Below the pieces are notes generated by a model that was not told the DNA's origin, ran no database searches, and worked only from the letters and a program-made list of their open reading frames with translations. Below are positions 23,901-37,496 of a stretch of DNA of 64,000 nt, piece after piece; the stretch's first letter is position 1, and each line of letters starts with the position of its first letter. The position numbers were made by a program, and so were the translations under genes. The stretch comes from Progne subis subis (lineage: Eukaryota > Chordata > Aves > Passeriformes > Hirundinidae), in the NCBI GenBank assembly GCA_022316685.1, contig JAKJHU010000062.1:655001-719000 (forward strand), in the 5' to 3' direction.

Positions 23901-24035
23901 CTATTGTAATAAAAAGAATTATTTTTAATGTTCTGCATCATTGGGCCGATTTTCGTTTTATTTCAGCTATCAACGTTCTGATAATAAGCATGTAAAACAA
24001 CATCCACTTTAGGTTAAGAAATACAATTGTCCTAC
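23901..24035 (-). other. Intron E12-E13
   Basis: 135 bp intron, the shortest in this stretch. Nothing else seen. Confidence 0.85.
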
Positions 24036-24116
24036 TTTCTCCTTGTGTAGCTGTTGAAGCTTCTCCTCCAGTGCTTGCACAACTTTATCCTGTTCACATA
24101 AACGGCTTAGCTTAGC
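24036..24116 (-). CDS. PLEKHA5: PLEKHA5 exon E12, start of coiled coil
   Basis: Residues 576-602, 27 codons, phase 0. It reads AKLSRLCEQDKVVQALEEKL, then QQLHKEK. This is the first clear heptad run of the coiled coil, conserved throughout the PLEKHA5/6/7 family. Borders GTACTAG|GCT and AAA|GTAGGA. Confidence 0.95.
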
Positions 24117-24689
24117 CTAGTACAGGACAGAAAATTACCACAATTAGCATTTTGTTATTACATCTTCGGTAATCAAAATCTAACTCAATCAAATCATCAC
24201 ATGGATCTATAGGAAAATTATTAAAATAAGAATTCTTAAATTATGTTGGCATCAGTCTTGCATTTTCAAATTACTTAGCAAACCCTCTTAAGAAACCATG
24301 AAGTGCTATTATTACTTGAAGCAGCATGGCTCAAAACATGTAATTTATGATTCTACATCTAAATCTTTACAACTTAATAATAGGTATTAGATTTCATTTT
24401 AATTTACATATTGCTTAGTATTACAAAGACGATTTTATACATTCATAGTCTGTCCCATGGTTTTTCAGGTGATTGTATCAAAGAGTTAAAATTTCAGCCT
24501 AAAATGTAAAATACCCTGCAAGTTAGAAGCTTATTACAGAGACATGTCCCCCTCTATCATGATGCAATTTCTGTTGGCAATCACCTGTATGAAGTGGGTT
24601 TCAAACCCGAAAGCCAAGAGGAAAATAATCATCAAAATAAAGAGATAAATCCCAACATTTACAAGGAAGAAGGAATACAAATGACTTAC
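24117..24689 (-). other. Intron E11-E12
   Basis: 573 bp AT-rich intron. Nothing recognised. Confidence 0.8.
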
Positions 24690-24752
24690 ATCAATGTCCA
24701 GCTCTTCAGTTCTATATTTGTATAGTGTACCCCTACACTCTTCTTGTGTTAA
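24690..24752 (-). CDS. PLEKHA5: PLEKHA5 exon E11
   Basis: Residues 555-575, 21 codons, phase 0. It reads LTQEECRGTLYKYRTEELD and ends ID, parallel to human LSQDE-RGTLYKYRPEEVDID. In the reference human isoform I recall, this exon directly follows the LQGKT of E7. That is why E8-E10 are read as cassettes. Borders TTCCTTATAG|TTA and GAT|GTAAGT are strong. Confidence 0.94.
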
Positions 24753-27700
24753 CTATAAGGAAGAATAATATTGCCATAAAACAACTTAGTTGGACTGTGA
24801 AAATGAAAACTACTGCTCAGCTTAAGAGTTTTAACACAGAAATCAGCTTGAAAGGTAAACCTGCCACATTGAACAATACATATTTAGCCAATATACATTA
24901 ATGAGGGTAAAAAAATGGAATGTCAAGCAGACTGTCAGTAGAGTTAAATTAACATTAAATTAACAGGCTGTTTCTAATGCAAACTGGAGTTTCAAAGATG
25001 TAAAACTCAATCAAACATGGATTATGTAGGAAGATGAAATTGCCAGAGTACATCTAAATAATGATGCATCATTGTGTCTAAGTTTTGTTATATGAATTCT
25101 AAATGCAGGGGCTCATTCCACTCTGAATTAATCATTCTAGGCCCATTAAGGTCAGGAGTTTCACAAGCAGGATGACCTGATGTGAAGCCAAAACCAGAGC
25201 AGAATGACCTAAGTTTACAACATATATGTAAATATCTTCTCAGAGATACGTCCAATAAGTGCCACCACTTTTCATATGGATTTTTCATATGGATTTCCTA
25301 CTTTTCATAGGACTTCCTCCTCTCCAACAAAGCATTACCAGAAATGCCACAAATAGAAGCTCTTCTACTTTATCTTTGGACCTAGGCAAACTTGTCTCCT
25401 TGTGCAAACTGCTTTCATGCAGCTCCTCACATTAACTTCTTAATTTTTTCAATCTGTTACTGACCAGTAACAAGATTTTAAAATATTTTACAAGAAGAAA
25501 GGCAGCTCCCCATTTTAGAGTGAACCTGTCACGCACACTAACTACTTAATATCCTATACAGCAAGTAAGGACATAACACTATCAACCTTCATATTCTATT
25601 TAATTAAAACCATTGGGTGTACAGAGTCCCAACAGAGATGCTTTCCTTCCACGTGTCTGCCATAATTAGGTTATTGTGACTTAACAGCACAAGAAAGACT
25701 ACTGAAACACAAGTCCATGTTAAGGGACGCTTATAAATAAAACGACTAGGGAAGGGTTCATGAGACAAGCATTCCACACATAAAATAAATCTTCAACACA
25801 CAAAAGTGTTTCATTTCACGGTATTATGTCCACATACCTCATGCAAATGTACCTGGTGACAATTTAGAAGTATGAATAGTGTATTAAAAACACACAGTAA
25901 CCTTCTTTGAAATGGACATTTCATGGAAATGAATGCTGGAACATGAAAAAAGCCACAGCACTTTTGCACCTCATGAATGTCACACAAAAATTAAGAGATC
26001 TATTTAAACTCCCACTATTGTAGAGTTGTGCTGTTTTACTGTTGAATTTATCACAATGAGAGAAAAATGAGGAATGGAAATATTTAAATAAAACTCATAA
26101 ACATGGCCAAATGTCTTTAACCTACGAAGGAAACCTAGTTATATTTCACAACAGAAAGATTTTACAGAAGGAAGATTATCCCCTATTAGATAAATACACC
26201 TTTCCGAATCACTGCTTCAGCATTTTATGTGGCTTGGCTGGAAAAACAGAATGCTTCTTCAAGCCAGTATTTTTTATACTTTCTAAAAAAGAAAGACTGT
26301 TTTTTTTTTTTTTTTTTGGCATTTCAACCTTAATTATAGCCAAGTTTAGAACAGTTTGCCAATTCAGCAGCCCTACCCTGCTGTACCTCCTGAAAGGAAC
26401 ACATCTTAAGTATTCAGAAAAAGAAAACAGATTTTCAGAGAACACTACAGCCGTGCTGACTCTTCTTATTAAAACCCTATCACACTTTTCAAATTGCTAC
26501 CGACTTCTAGCTTTGGTCAGCAGCACCAGGTTCCACACAACAGGCACTGCTGGAGAGCCACCTCGTTTTAACATTCCCACTGCAACGTTTTACAAACGTT
26601 ACTTAGCACAAAAAACTGCCCAAGTAATACGAATAACTCCATCCATCTCCATGACAAAGCAGCAGCTCCACTTGTCGCAGCACATCGATAAATCCGCTCG
26701 GGGCGAGAAGCGCGGAACGCTATCGCGTCCTGCTGGAGCGACGAGAGGAACTGCGGCAGACAAAACGCAATTACACATTCCAGGCAAGGTTAACAGCCTC
26801 ATAACCCTGGAAAACGCATTTTAAGAGCTCCAGTGACCAAGTTATCAAAATGTACTTTATGTCACCTTCCACGAACGCCTTTCTTGCCAAATCGCTCCTG
26901 CAAAGCCTTTGCCAGGGCAGTAACTCCAGAGCAAGAGTGCCATCTACTGAACCAGCCACAGGAGATGCTGCTGGCCTCGCCTTCCCTCGACATTTGCCTG
27001 TTTAAACACACCAAATCCATCCCTCTCACCATGGGGAAACACACCAAAAACCTCCCAGTGATGAGGGAGCAGCACCCTGAGACCTACGAACAGAATTTAC
27101 GATTTTTCAAAGGCAAACTGCGCATGCAGAGTTTGGCCAAACGTGTATCTTGCACGTGGAAAAAGCAACAGGACCTTAACTGAACCTCCCTCTTAGCTTA
27201 GAAATAATTTGTCAGCAACTGAACAGACCCCACCTCTGTCACACACTAGAACCAAACAATTCCCAGAAAGGACGAGATTGCCAAGGACACCCTAAGATGC
27301 TGCTGAGACACAAGTGGTTGAAGCCATTTAAGTAGTTGATATCAAAAACATTTAAGTGACAACATTATTTCACTACTTTTTAAGCTGTTCTCAGATTCCA
27401 TTAACTGTTTTGATTCAATAAATATCTAGGAGGATGCTTCACACCCCAAAAACACGCTATGCAGGATACTGCACTTAGGAAATGAAAACAGGACAACCTA
27501 GGACATTTTGATCATGAGATTAAAATCAAGACTTCCAAGAGGCTCTTTAGTTTACTTCTTGCTTTTTAAAATAATTCTCGCTATCGGGAAGCAGGGCAAA
27601 TAGGAATTTAGTCCCATTAAGCAAGGATCTCCTCTAATTTTGAATTCTGTGCCATCAAACACTCCAAATACAAATTGAAAAGACCAGATTTTGAGCTCAA

Positions 27701-30444
27701 GCACAGCCACCTTGTGTTCATAACAAAACCTGAAACATCTCAAAATCAAACATGCGTAACAGTTTAAACGCATGCAGCTCCTATAACAATAAAAATAGGC
27801 CATAAGCAAAACCCTCCCTTATCCTTATAGGAACAAAAAACTTAAGGGCTATTTTTCTGTGTTTTTAATGTATTAAGAACAATTATCCATGGCAAGACCT
27901 GGATGTTAGCTTATGGAAGTCAGATTTTAATTTTTCCTCGGTTAAGAGAACTCATACGTGTAAGAGGAATCGAGGAAAATTTTGCTTTTTAAAGTCAGCC
28001 TGTACTTCTTTAGAGAAAAAGAATAGAGAACAAGATTAACATTCCTCATCTAGTACTGGAAAGAAGCAAAAAACCCCAAACCAAGGGAGAAGTGGGTCTA
28101 GTTTGTAAATCCCCTTTTTTTCTTGTCTGTACATATGGAATAATTTCCTTGGCTTGTACTTGTGAATTTATAGCCCAGTCTGCTCTGCAGACTGATGTAA
28201 GTCAAGTGATTTAAATAACTCTGAAGATGTAACAAATCACAAACAAAAGTACTTTATAAATAACACAACTGAAATAGTAGATGTTTTTGCTGTTTTACTA
28301 AAAAGCCATTAATCATTACCAAAAGGAAGCAAGACAAATGAAACAAACTTTTCTTGCTTTCCTTTGCTTAACTCTAAATGAGTTCAGACATAAAACTCAA
28401 CTGAATAAACTAAAGCTGATCCTTTTCTTCATCCACAGGAATGGTTGCAGTCATCACAAACTATTTTAGCATCCTGACAAGAAAACAAGTTCCAGTCACT
28501 TGTACAGAGGCTTCTCCCAATTATTTACATGTCTTTAAAACTGCACCAGGAAAGACGACTGTTAAACCAATTTATTTTATTTGAATAAAAAATTATACGC
28601 TGTTTAGACTTTAAATAAGTTGCCAGAATTTTAAACAGGTCGGCTTTGCATTACAAAAGTTTGGGAGACGATTTAAGCAGTGAAATTTTGAGCGTATTTT
28701 TAGCCTATCCTGAAAGTCAGTTAATGCAACATCTCACTCAGGAAACTTTATCCATGAAAGCAGAGGATGTTGTTACTCTTCAGCTAAGGCAGCCTCTGCT
28801 GAAGCCTTCCAGCATGTCACAAACACTCTGCCTTGAAGAGACCACATCTCTAGTGGCAACAGGTTACTCAGCCCTCACGACCTGTTAGAGTCACTGTTTC
28901 TCTGACAGCAATGTCAAAAATGGTGTTTATTCAGTGTCAGATAGGAAGCACCAGACGTGCCTGCAAGCTGAGGGCAGATACTGCAGCTGACAGCAGAGCT
29001 TCATCAGGGCAACACTGGGGAATTTACTGGCATCCCCAAAGGCATGAGCAGATTAGCCCAGGCACAGCTGCACCTCAAATATGTCTATTTAATAGCAGAA
29101 GCTTGGGCTAGATTCCCCTGACACATCTAAAACACCTCTGCTCATTACACACTGATTGACTGATTTGTCTTACATACTCTATGACACAAAATTGACTTGC
29201 TCTTAAAAAATTTCTAACAGTCAGGCTACTTAAAAAAATTACAACAAACCCCCGAAATTTCATTTAGGGCTCGAGGACACCTTACTTCCCTAGAGAGAAT
29301 TCCTCCAGGTCCCACATTAAAGCTCCTGTTTTGCATGTCGGAGCACAAATCGGGTGGTCATGGAATCAGTCACTCACAACCCAACTTCCTTGGGGAAGCT
29401 GAGATTTTTTTTGGCAGCATTTCTGGATTGGAAGCAAACTTACGATGTGGAGTTGATTTAAAAAAAAAAATGAAACATACGATTAAGCTGCAGCACTTTT
29501 TAGAAACACGGCAATAACAAACATCTGTTTTGCATGGCAGTACATCTCCTTTTCTTCGAACTATGCAACCTTTATGAATAATTTTGGCTCACGAGGGCAC
29601 AAATGTAAATGCAAGGGGAACAGGCCAGATACTCCCTTGTGAGAACAACACCTTCATTGTTGTTGAGGCAAGAAACTTCTTAAAACATCCCCTGACATGA
29701 CAGGGGCTACTCAGTTCAGCCCCAGCACCCGTAAGACACTGCGGTGCCAACGGAGAGGGATTGGCCATGCTCATAAGTCAGGGCAGGTCTCAACTCACAG
29801 ACAATATTTCCATTCACATTTCCGATTCTTCTTCCATCTTACCATCGCCAACCAGCACTAGACACTCTGTAAGCGTGCACAGTAAAGTCTGCTGTGACTT
29901 TATGAACAGACACTGCCTTTTGGATTTACAGGCCCCAGATCAAAGTAATTTTGATCCTTTCTTTCTTCAGTGGCTAAAGGCTTGGTAGGTGCAAACAAAA
30001 ACTTGTAAATCCACTTCCTAGAACGAAACAAAATTGCCAGAAATGACCAGGTAAACGCCACTCACATGCTTTTGTAGTGGTCAAAAGAAAGAAGCACCTT
30101 TGAACACTAATTGCAGAGAATCATGCTAAGACAAATGTTGGAAGCTCATTGGGAGTTTCATGAATTTACTGGACACCTGCGTAAAGCACCAACTAATTAA
30201 ATCGTCTAGACAGAAAAGAAGTTATTCCGAAAGTGTACATTTAATACCAAACAACAAAAACGCAGCGAAAGCCATGCTAACGACATTGCAGCGTTTTAGG
30301 AAGCATGGATGACTTGTGGGTTTCCAAAGCAAAGAAGAGAAACACCGATGTTATGAATAAGTCTGAAGGAACAACCAAAACTGTCACTAAGGAAAATTTT
30401 CGCAGATGATATAAAGCAATTTCATTCACTATCCAAGACCTTAC
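24753..30444 (-). other. Large intron E10-E11
   Basis: 5.7 kb. It holds a 13-bp tandem duplication near 25270-25295 (TTTCATATGGAT), a long antisense open frame at 26111-26824, an unusual CpG cluster at 26676-26767 and a second antisense open frame at 28646-28888. No exon or transposon was recognised with confidence. Confidence 0.7.
26676..26767. promoter_or_regulatory. Intronic CpG cluster, possible regulatory patch
   Basis: About 14 CpG dinucleotides in 92 bp (for example CCGCTCGGGGCGAG, GCGCGGAACGC, TATCGCG, GCGACGAG) inside an intron where CpG is otherwise rare. Such patches suggest an unmethylated regulatory element or a recently inserted or converted GC-rich segment. No TATA box, exon or known element was identified, so function is not shown. 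Confidence 0.3.
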
Positions 30445-30525
30445 TTGATGGTACAGTTGCGGTCTTAGCGCCGAGTTCTCAATCATAGTGTGAACCATGG
30501 TGATTAAAGGTTCATTCTCTTTCAT
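30445..30525 (-). CDS. PLEKHA5: PLEKHA5 exon E10, probable cassette
   Basis: Residues 528-554, 27 codons, phase 0 at both ends. It reads MKENEPLITMVHTMIENSAL and ends RPQLYHQ. I recall this block from long PLEKHA5-family isoforms. The acceptor has a poor pyrimidine tract (CTGATTTGAAATAG|ATG) and the donor is CAA|GTAAGG. A weak acceptor with frame-neutral length fits alternative use. Confidence 0.9.
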
Positions 30526-31376
30526 CTATTTCAAATCAGGAGGAGCATACAGCAAACATCAGTTTACAGCATGGCTAGATTTGAAAGACGACACTGTAAA
30601 ATATAGCCTCTACTTTAATTCTTTCTAATAATGCAGTAGATTACATTTTAACCCATGCTTTTTTATATATTCCATCATTCAGTAATATCAACATCTGAAA
30701 AGTTTAATAATATCAAACAAATATATCAAAAATAACGTAAATGCTCAACACCAGCGTAATACTTATTCACCAACACTCTCCCTTGTTTAAAAATACAAAA
30801 GCTCAAAATAAGTTCGGCTCTGCATGGTATTGAAATGAAAAGGATTATTGGATTTTGCGGCAGGGACACTCAAACCTTTATCAGAAAACCTTTTAAATTA
30901 TAGATTTAATAACTCAGTGTACATTAAAAAGATATAAGCATTCCCAGCCTGTGAACAGAGTTATGTCCACGTACCACAAAATGCCTTTATATACTGCAAT
31001 GATTTATTTCCTTTGAAACTTTGAATCATTTGGCTGTTGCATTTATCCATCCCCATACACAGGAGCGAAACTATTTTGGAACCAGACACTTTCTATAATG
31101 ATCAGTATTTATTGTTAAGCGTGCAAATGTCAAAATCAGGTATTTTATTACACATTGCACACATTTAGGGTTTCAGAAAAGTGTGCAACACAGAAAAAAA
31201 GTATGGGATTCTGGTTTTAAAAAGGAGATTTTCCTAACAGTAAGGGGAAAATTATGAAAACAGGTGGTTTTCTTCTCCAAAACAAAACAGAAAAGACACT
31301 TTATGCAGAATTCTATTTTTGTTGGAAACTTTAGGAATACCTGGTTCAGGTATGGTTATACGAGGTCTGTGAAGGA

Positions 31377-31419
31377 GCATTTATGATCTTTCATTTCGCA
31401 TTTATGATCTTTCACTTTG
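31377..31419. repeat. Two-copy 21-bp tandem duplication
   Basis: GCATTTATGATCTTTCA occurs at 31377-31393 and again at 31398-31414, with similar flanking T/C bases. It is a simple local duplication. Confidence 0.85.
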
Positions 31420-34400
31420 AACTCTCCATGAATTTGCATAGCAAGGTTTTCTTTTGTAGATGGAAATGCAACAGCGTGAGTTTTTGATACCTTCCAGTAT
31501 TTCTTGCCCCAAATTATTTAGGAAAAACCTAACTTGTACGTTTGGAGCAGTATCTTTTCATCTTACGGTAGACAAATTTTTCTTGTCGTAGATAGAGGAC
31601 CTTTTTGTTGTTGTTGTTGTTTTTTCATCCATTGCGAAGTCTGATCAGCTGGTAAGTTAATCAGCCAATAAAAGGTACCTTAAGAAGCTTATGGAGCCCT
31701 AAACAAGCAGCCCCTAGCATTTACTCCATCATCTCCAGTACACATAAACAGAAAAACAGAACTGACACAAGAAGTTATTCTCCCTCAACATTAAAATTTT
31801 GTCCAGAGTGTGGGTGCATACCAGAGAGTGGTGATACTAAAAGAGATCTCAATAAGAAGCACACCAATAAAGCCCAAAGCCAAGTAATCAAACTACAGCC
31901 AACTGATAAATTAATAAAAGAAAAATTTCTCTGAGGATCAAGTATTTTATTAGGAACATACAAGCTTGAATGCATTTTTATCAGGATTTCAACTGCTTCA
32001 TATGCTCTAGCTAATTCCTTTCTAAAATATTTCAGTTTTTTTTCTTTTCTGACCAATAACAGACAATGCCAGAATTAATTTCTGTTGAACTGTTCAAAAT
32101 TTGTTTAAATCCATATTAGAGAACAAGCAACTTCTATTTGCTCAGAAGACATTCTGAAGTAATGTTTTGCCTCCTAGAAGCTCCAACTTGGATTTACAGG
32201 AGCTCTTCCAATATTTTTACTACTACTGATGCTTAATCATGCTTATCTAATTATCTAACCCTGTTTGCAAAGGCCAAGAAAAGTTCCTTAAGCTCTTATG
32301 GAACACAGATCAAAAAGCAGGCAATTGGTAAAGCAATGCCAATCAAAGAGCCTATGGAGCAGTCAAACACAACAGGTGTTTTTCTGCTTTTGGATCGATG
32401 TTTCCAAAAAACCAGTGACATTTAAGTATGGAGGAGTTAGGATCTTGAGGGAGCAGCTGTGTGTCACAAACCTTGAACAAGCTAAAGCTAGTGCACAAAT
32501 AAATCTGGGACACAGTGTCAAGTCCCAAGCTCTAAAAAGATGACAAGAATACCTGTTTTGTGGTCTTCAAGAATTATCATAAGGCTACTTCCAAAATGAA
32601 GGTGTACACTACTGACATTGAATAAATGGCTCAAGGAAAAATACTGGCTTGCTATAAGAGAGGCAAGCCTTGGTTTTCACTCTTTTAAGAAAAATAGAAT
32701 ATTTTTGTATGATAAGGGACAGATTTTAGACCCACCATGTAACGCTGGAAGTTTTATACTCAGAGAGTTTCTCCAATTAGAAAAGTCACAAGAATTGGAA
32801 TTAAAATCTCCATAAGCAAACCAAAGTGTGAACTGCCACACAGCAACAAACCCAAATAAAACAAAGCAGTCTTGGTTTTACCACTTCCACTTCAAGTAAG
32901 TAACTCTTTCTCTGAAGAAGCGAGATTTCATCTTTCCTTTGTTTTGTACTGACGCAGTGTAAGAAAAGTGAATAAGGCCCCCAACTCCTTGACATGTGAA
33001 CTATATGAACAGCTACTTTATTTCTGAGTGGGTATTTTGTGTTTTAAACTGTAAAGCCAAACTATCAACAGCTTTTCTCTTCCTGCCTTTTCCTAGATTC
33101 CATGTTTGATAACACCCTACACACAGCTGGCATTCCAGTATGTTCCTGAGAGGTGGCAGCCATCAGCTGGGACAGTGGCAGGGCTGGTGACCTCACTGCG
33201 AGGGTGACACTGTATGTTTTGGGTGATAAAAGACTCAGATGAACCATTTTATCCACTTCCTCTCAAGCTCCTCGAGGGTAATAGCGGCAACAGGACCTGA
33301 TGAAGTTTTTCTCCCACCTTCCCTCTGCTCTTTAATCCTCTGTCCCAGAAAGAAAGGAGAAAGCACTTCTTCCTCCTTGCAGTCTTTTTTTTGTTTCACC
33401 CTATCCTTGAGCCTTCCTTCTTCCTTTGAGGAAGGGGAAAAAAAAAAAGGGGCCAGGTCAGCCGCTTTACCTTTTCCAGACAACCCGGAAAATACAAATA
33501 AAAGTAGTACCCTATGAGCTTCTAACACAGGACATAGAATTTTAGGCTGAAACACAAGATACCATGTCATCTCCATCCAAACCTCCCCATACTATTTCAA
33601 CCTTCCTAAATTTACTACTTGTTCCCAGAGCCCACTTTCAGCATCTCAGAAAAAGGGAGATGAAGAGGAGAAAGTAGAAGCAAAACACCAAGACAGCGAG
33701 GATGTTGGCAGTGGGACCTTCACTCCTTTGTTTGACAGCTTCTTGTTTAAGTTCTGATAATTTTTAGGCACAGTTTGAAAACAGAAAGAAACTAAAAAAT
33801 AAAGTTCCAGAAAAATTATTTTAACTCCTAAACATCTAAACTGTTTACATAAATAGCTATTTAAAAAAAAATTGGAAAACAACAACAACAACAAAGACTA
33901 AATAGAATTAAATTTCTTAAATCTTCTACTGTGATCAACCAGATAGGGAGTTTTATACAGACAACATGAGCTCATTAGTAAAGTGTTTTTTCAGCCAAAG
34001 GAAAGTTTTACTGTCAAGATAGAATTCAGAAAGGTACTGAGAGACTGGTGTGCTGGAATTCTTCATAATAACAGAAAGGTTCAAGTGGGATCTTCTGCCA
34101 TGGCTTTATTTGCAAAGGAGAAAAAAACATGTCTAGCTTTTACTTGGGGAAAAAACTTAACCTGATGTTATGTTTTGCTTACTCTTTTTGTAATCACTGT
34201 GTACAAATAAATGAAGGAGACAGCTGGCTTGCATTTAATAGCACACAATAAGCGGTTCTTTAAAATCTGATAATGCAGAAGTCTGAGATCCTGTGTGTAC
34301 TCAATGTCAAATGCTGGCAAACAAATCATCGTTGCCCAGGGCTCATAGCTATGTCCAGAACAACTTCCTAAATTGCACCTGAATCTCTCTCCCAACTCTG

Positions 34401-34517
34401 CAAACCTTGAGCCAGCAAAGTGGTTTAGAAAGAAAAGGGTGCTGGACAACTATTTATTTGGCCATAAGACATCAAAGAAATCATATGGCTGGATATCTGT
34501 GTGCCAAGTCTTCTCAG

Positions 34518-34570
34518 TTTTTTTTTTTTTTTTCCCCCTCTCTCTCTCTGAACTCCAACAACAACAACAA
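34518..34570. repeat. Pyrimidine tract with adjacent (CAA)n
   Basis: A T15 run, then CCCCC, then (TC)n, followed after a short gap by (CAA)n. On the plus strand the first part is a pure pyrimidine mirror-like tract with some triplex potential. Confidence 0.7.
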
Positions 34571-36750
34571 AAATTCTGAAAGCATAACACAAAACCACCA
34601 GAAAGTGTAACACGAGATTTTCTATGCACCGCCAGAGGAAACAGCAGTACAAAAACAAAGCATGATTTCAAAAAGGCGATGGAATACTCTTGATTCTTGA
34701 CAAGAAAACCACCTAATCAGCAGCCAGCTTATTGCAACAGAATATATGTTACCTTCCCTACACATGGATTTTAGTCTGCTTGAAAAGCCACCTCTGCAAC
34801 CTTGTAACAAACTCATTATTTATGGTTGTGTAGGGTACTGGACTCTTTGTGACCAAGGAGGTGAGAGCTGAAGATCCAGGGACCTGAGTCCCACCGTGTG
34901 CTATAGCAGAGTAGGTTTTGACACTATTTGCAGAGTTTAAATACAAGTGGAAATACCTAATTTAAGTGCATAGGACACTTAAAATCCAGAGAGGGTAAGA
35001 GATTATGCACACTGGTTACAGATGCTGGTAACAAGGAAGAAAGGCCTCAATTACACTGAAAGAAATTTTTATTTTTTTTTTTTTTTTAATGCCTTCCAAC
35101 ATAAAGGGAAATTGGTATTTGGCAAAGTAATGAAAAGCTGGAAATGTGATACCACCCCTAGAAGCAGTGGTACTCAAAGCAGAAAGACTCTCAGGGGGAT
35201 TTATTTCCTACAGGTAGATGACATTATTAATAAACAAGAGAAATGAGTATTCCAACCCGCTCTTCCATGATTTTGTGATTAAGGTAATATATTTTAGACT
35301 TGATTTCTAGGTTGCACTGATTCCTTGCATCTCTGGTATGGCACAACAGTTAAGACTTACACACTTTCCTAAATTCAGGCTTACTACACCACATTCCTAG
35401 ATTTTATCTGGTGCAAGTGAAAGGAAAATAATTTTTACTATTTTGCACATTGCACATTGACAATTCTCCCCATTTAATCCTGTCCATCATACTCACAAGC
35501 TTGGCTAACCAAGCAGTAACAACACTTTCACACTTCACACCGACGTTATCCTTTTTTGACAATGAATTACGCTGTTGAAGACAGAATCACTCCCTTATTC
35601 CAAAACATTATAGACTGGAAATATTTGAGTTGGATGAAATATTTTGGTCTAATTTAGCAAGCAGTATATGTCCCTACTGTTGTGGACTTGCTGCAGCCCC
35701 TTAAATAATACAGAGATATTTAGAAATGCGTTGCCATCAAACTGAATTGGTCACAATTTCCACCCTGTTTTCAAGAGGTAATAGGAAAATAGAGTCACTG
35801 GGTGAACCAAGCCCATGTGAGAGTGTGTATTGTGTGTCTCTGTGCACAGCTGGGTTCTTTAATAACTCCCTGAAACCCCAGCAGAGGAACATATAGAATA
35901 TATAAGTTCTAACAGTTGGTTTTAAGTGTAAGGCTCTGAAGTTTCAATAAAAGACAGATTCTTACAAAAAGTGATTTTTGTATTTTTAACCAATGGCCAT
36001 CCAGTTGCTTATTTTAGTTCTAAGCACTTATGACTTATAACTGCTGGCAAAAAACCCAAAATCTGCTTCAAAACTTCTCAAACACAACTTGCACAGAAAT
36101 CCCATTTGATCCTGCAACAAGGCCATAAAGAGGGGTATGTGATATTGCAATTCTTCACTTGGCAATCAATTATGTGAGTGAAGACAGAACTGTACCCTCA
36201 ATCCATAAGATACCAGAAATTGGAAAGAATTAAAATCTTATTCTTATAGAAATCCTTCAGAATCAACTGAGAAAAATGAGAAAAGGAGCCATGTTATGAC
36301 TTGTTTAAAGTATTTCTTCATGTTTGACCTCCTCTTCATTTAATGTCCTGTAGAAACATCTAACTCTTCTTACTTTGAAAAATAAAAACTCTCAGAAGTA
36401 CCTGGTTTTTTATAAATTGCATGTGTGTCATATGAGCTTGGAAACATATTAGGACTGGTTAAAGAAGGTAAAATGCTACAGTTAGTGTTATTATGAAAAG
36501 GAAATTAGGAACGTATTTAGAACAGAAAAATTAATTGGTGATTGGCTGCTGTTTTCTGACAAATTTTAAATTGAGATTTTTTTTTTCCCACTAACAGCCC
36601 GAATTTGTGATTAAGATATTCTATACTGTGGGCATCATCCAACTTCATAAAAAGCACTGAAAATCCTTCTCCCCAAATATTTCCAGCTTTGACAGTAGCA
36701 GGCAAAAAGCATTAAGAAATATAAACGCACAAGTAAATTGCAAATCCCAC

Positions 36751-36804
36751 CTGGTGATCCAAATATATGGCATTCCTTTGAAGGTGATGTGAAAGAATCT
36801 CATT
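36751..36804 (-). CDS. PLEKHA5: PLEKHA5 exon E9, probable cassette
   Basis: Residues 510-527, 18 codons (54 nt), phase 0 at both ends. It reads NEILSHHLQRNAIYLDHQ. Borders TGCTAG|AAT and CAG|GTGGGA. It is too short to be found by ORF length. The call rests on the splice sites, the exact frame and recall of the matching PLEKHA5 block. Confidence 0.9.
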
Positions 36805-37496
36805 CTAGCAGGCAGCAGTCAGAGGGGAAAAGGAAAGGGACAGAAGGTGCAGAATGCGTGAAAAGAGCTTTAAAGGATGTAAACTAGACAGTGATAGGCA
36901 GTTCTGTTTTATGGAGAGATATAATGCTGCTTTTAACTGCCATTCTTTGGTGAACTGTTAACAAGTTTTGAGCACGAAACAGAAACAATGAAAGTTCGCT
37001 ACGAGTCAGAGCATGAACTACTACATTTCATTTTGGTTTACATATAAAATACAGTAAGCTTATGTAAATATCCACTACACAGGCAGCTATGAACCCTTTG
37101 ATAAATCTGTGTCTTAAATGTGTCCTGCTTTTTATTTATTTTGCCACAAATATGATGGCATCTGACAGGAGGCTGTATAAACAACAGATTAATCTCAATT
37201 TATCCCAACTAATTTTGATTGTCATACTGATCGATTGAAACCATTCCATTTTAATCGTGAACCACAACGCAGTTAAAAGTACTCCTGCGTGATTTTGCCT
37301 TGGCTTATTTCAAGAAATAAAACCTCAAAGGGTTGATAGCAAAACGCCCCCCACACACACACGCACACGGGATTAACGCCACTCCATTCTACTCGCGCGG
37401 GAGCGGAAGAAAACTTTGCACAAAGCAAACCTTGATTAATGAATGACTACGGGGTTAGTGAGGATGGAGCATGACACACATTGCTGGATAGCTGAC
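36805..37496 (-). other. Intron E8-E9
   Basis: 692 bp intron with a short (CA)n-like stretch near 37348-37368. Nothing else recognised. Confidence 0.8.

Larger units (their letters stand above)
30526..36750 (-). other. Large intron E9-E10
   Basis: 6.2 kb AT-rich intron, the longest in the window. It contains a 21-bp tandem duplication (31377-31419), (TTG)n near 31606-31621, (AAC)n near 33878-33893, and a pyrimidine tract followed by (CAA)n at 34518-34570. No exon or mobile element was recognised. Confidence 0.75.

Noticed and set aside
28646..28888. 80-codon plus-strand frame with protein-like composition
   Set aside because: Short, antisense within an intron, no splice sites or known domain. 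Kept only as intron content.
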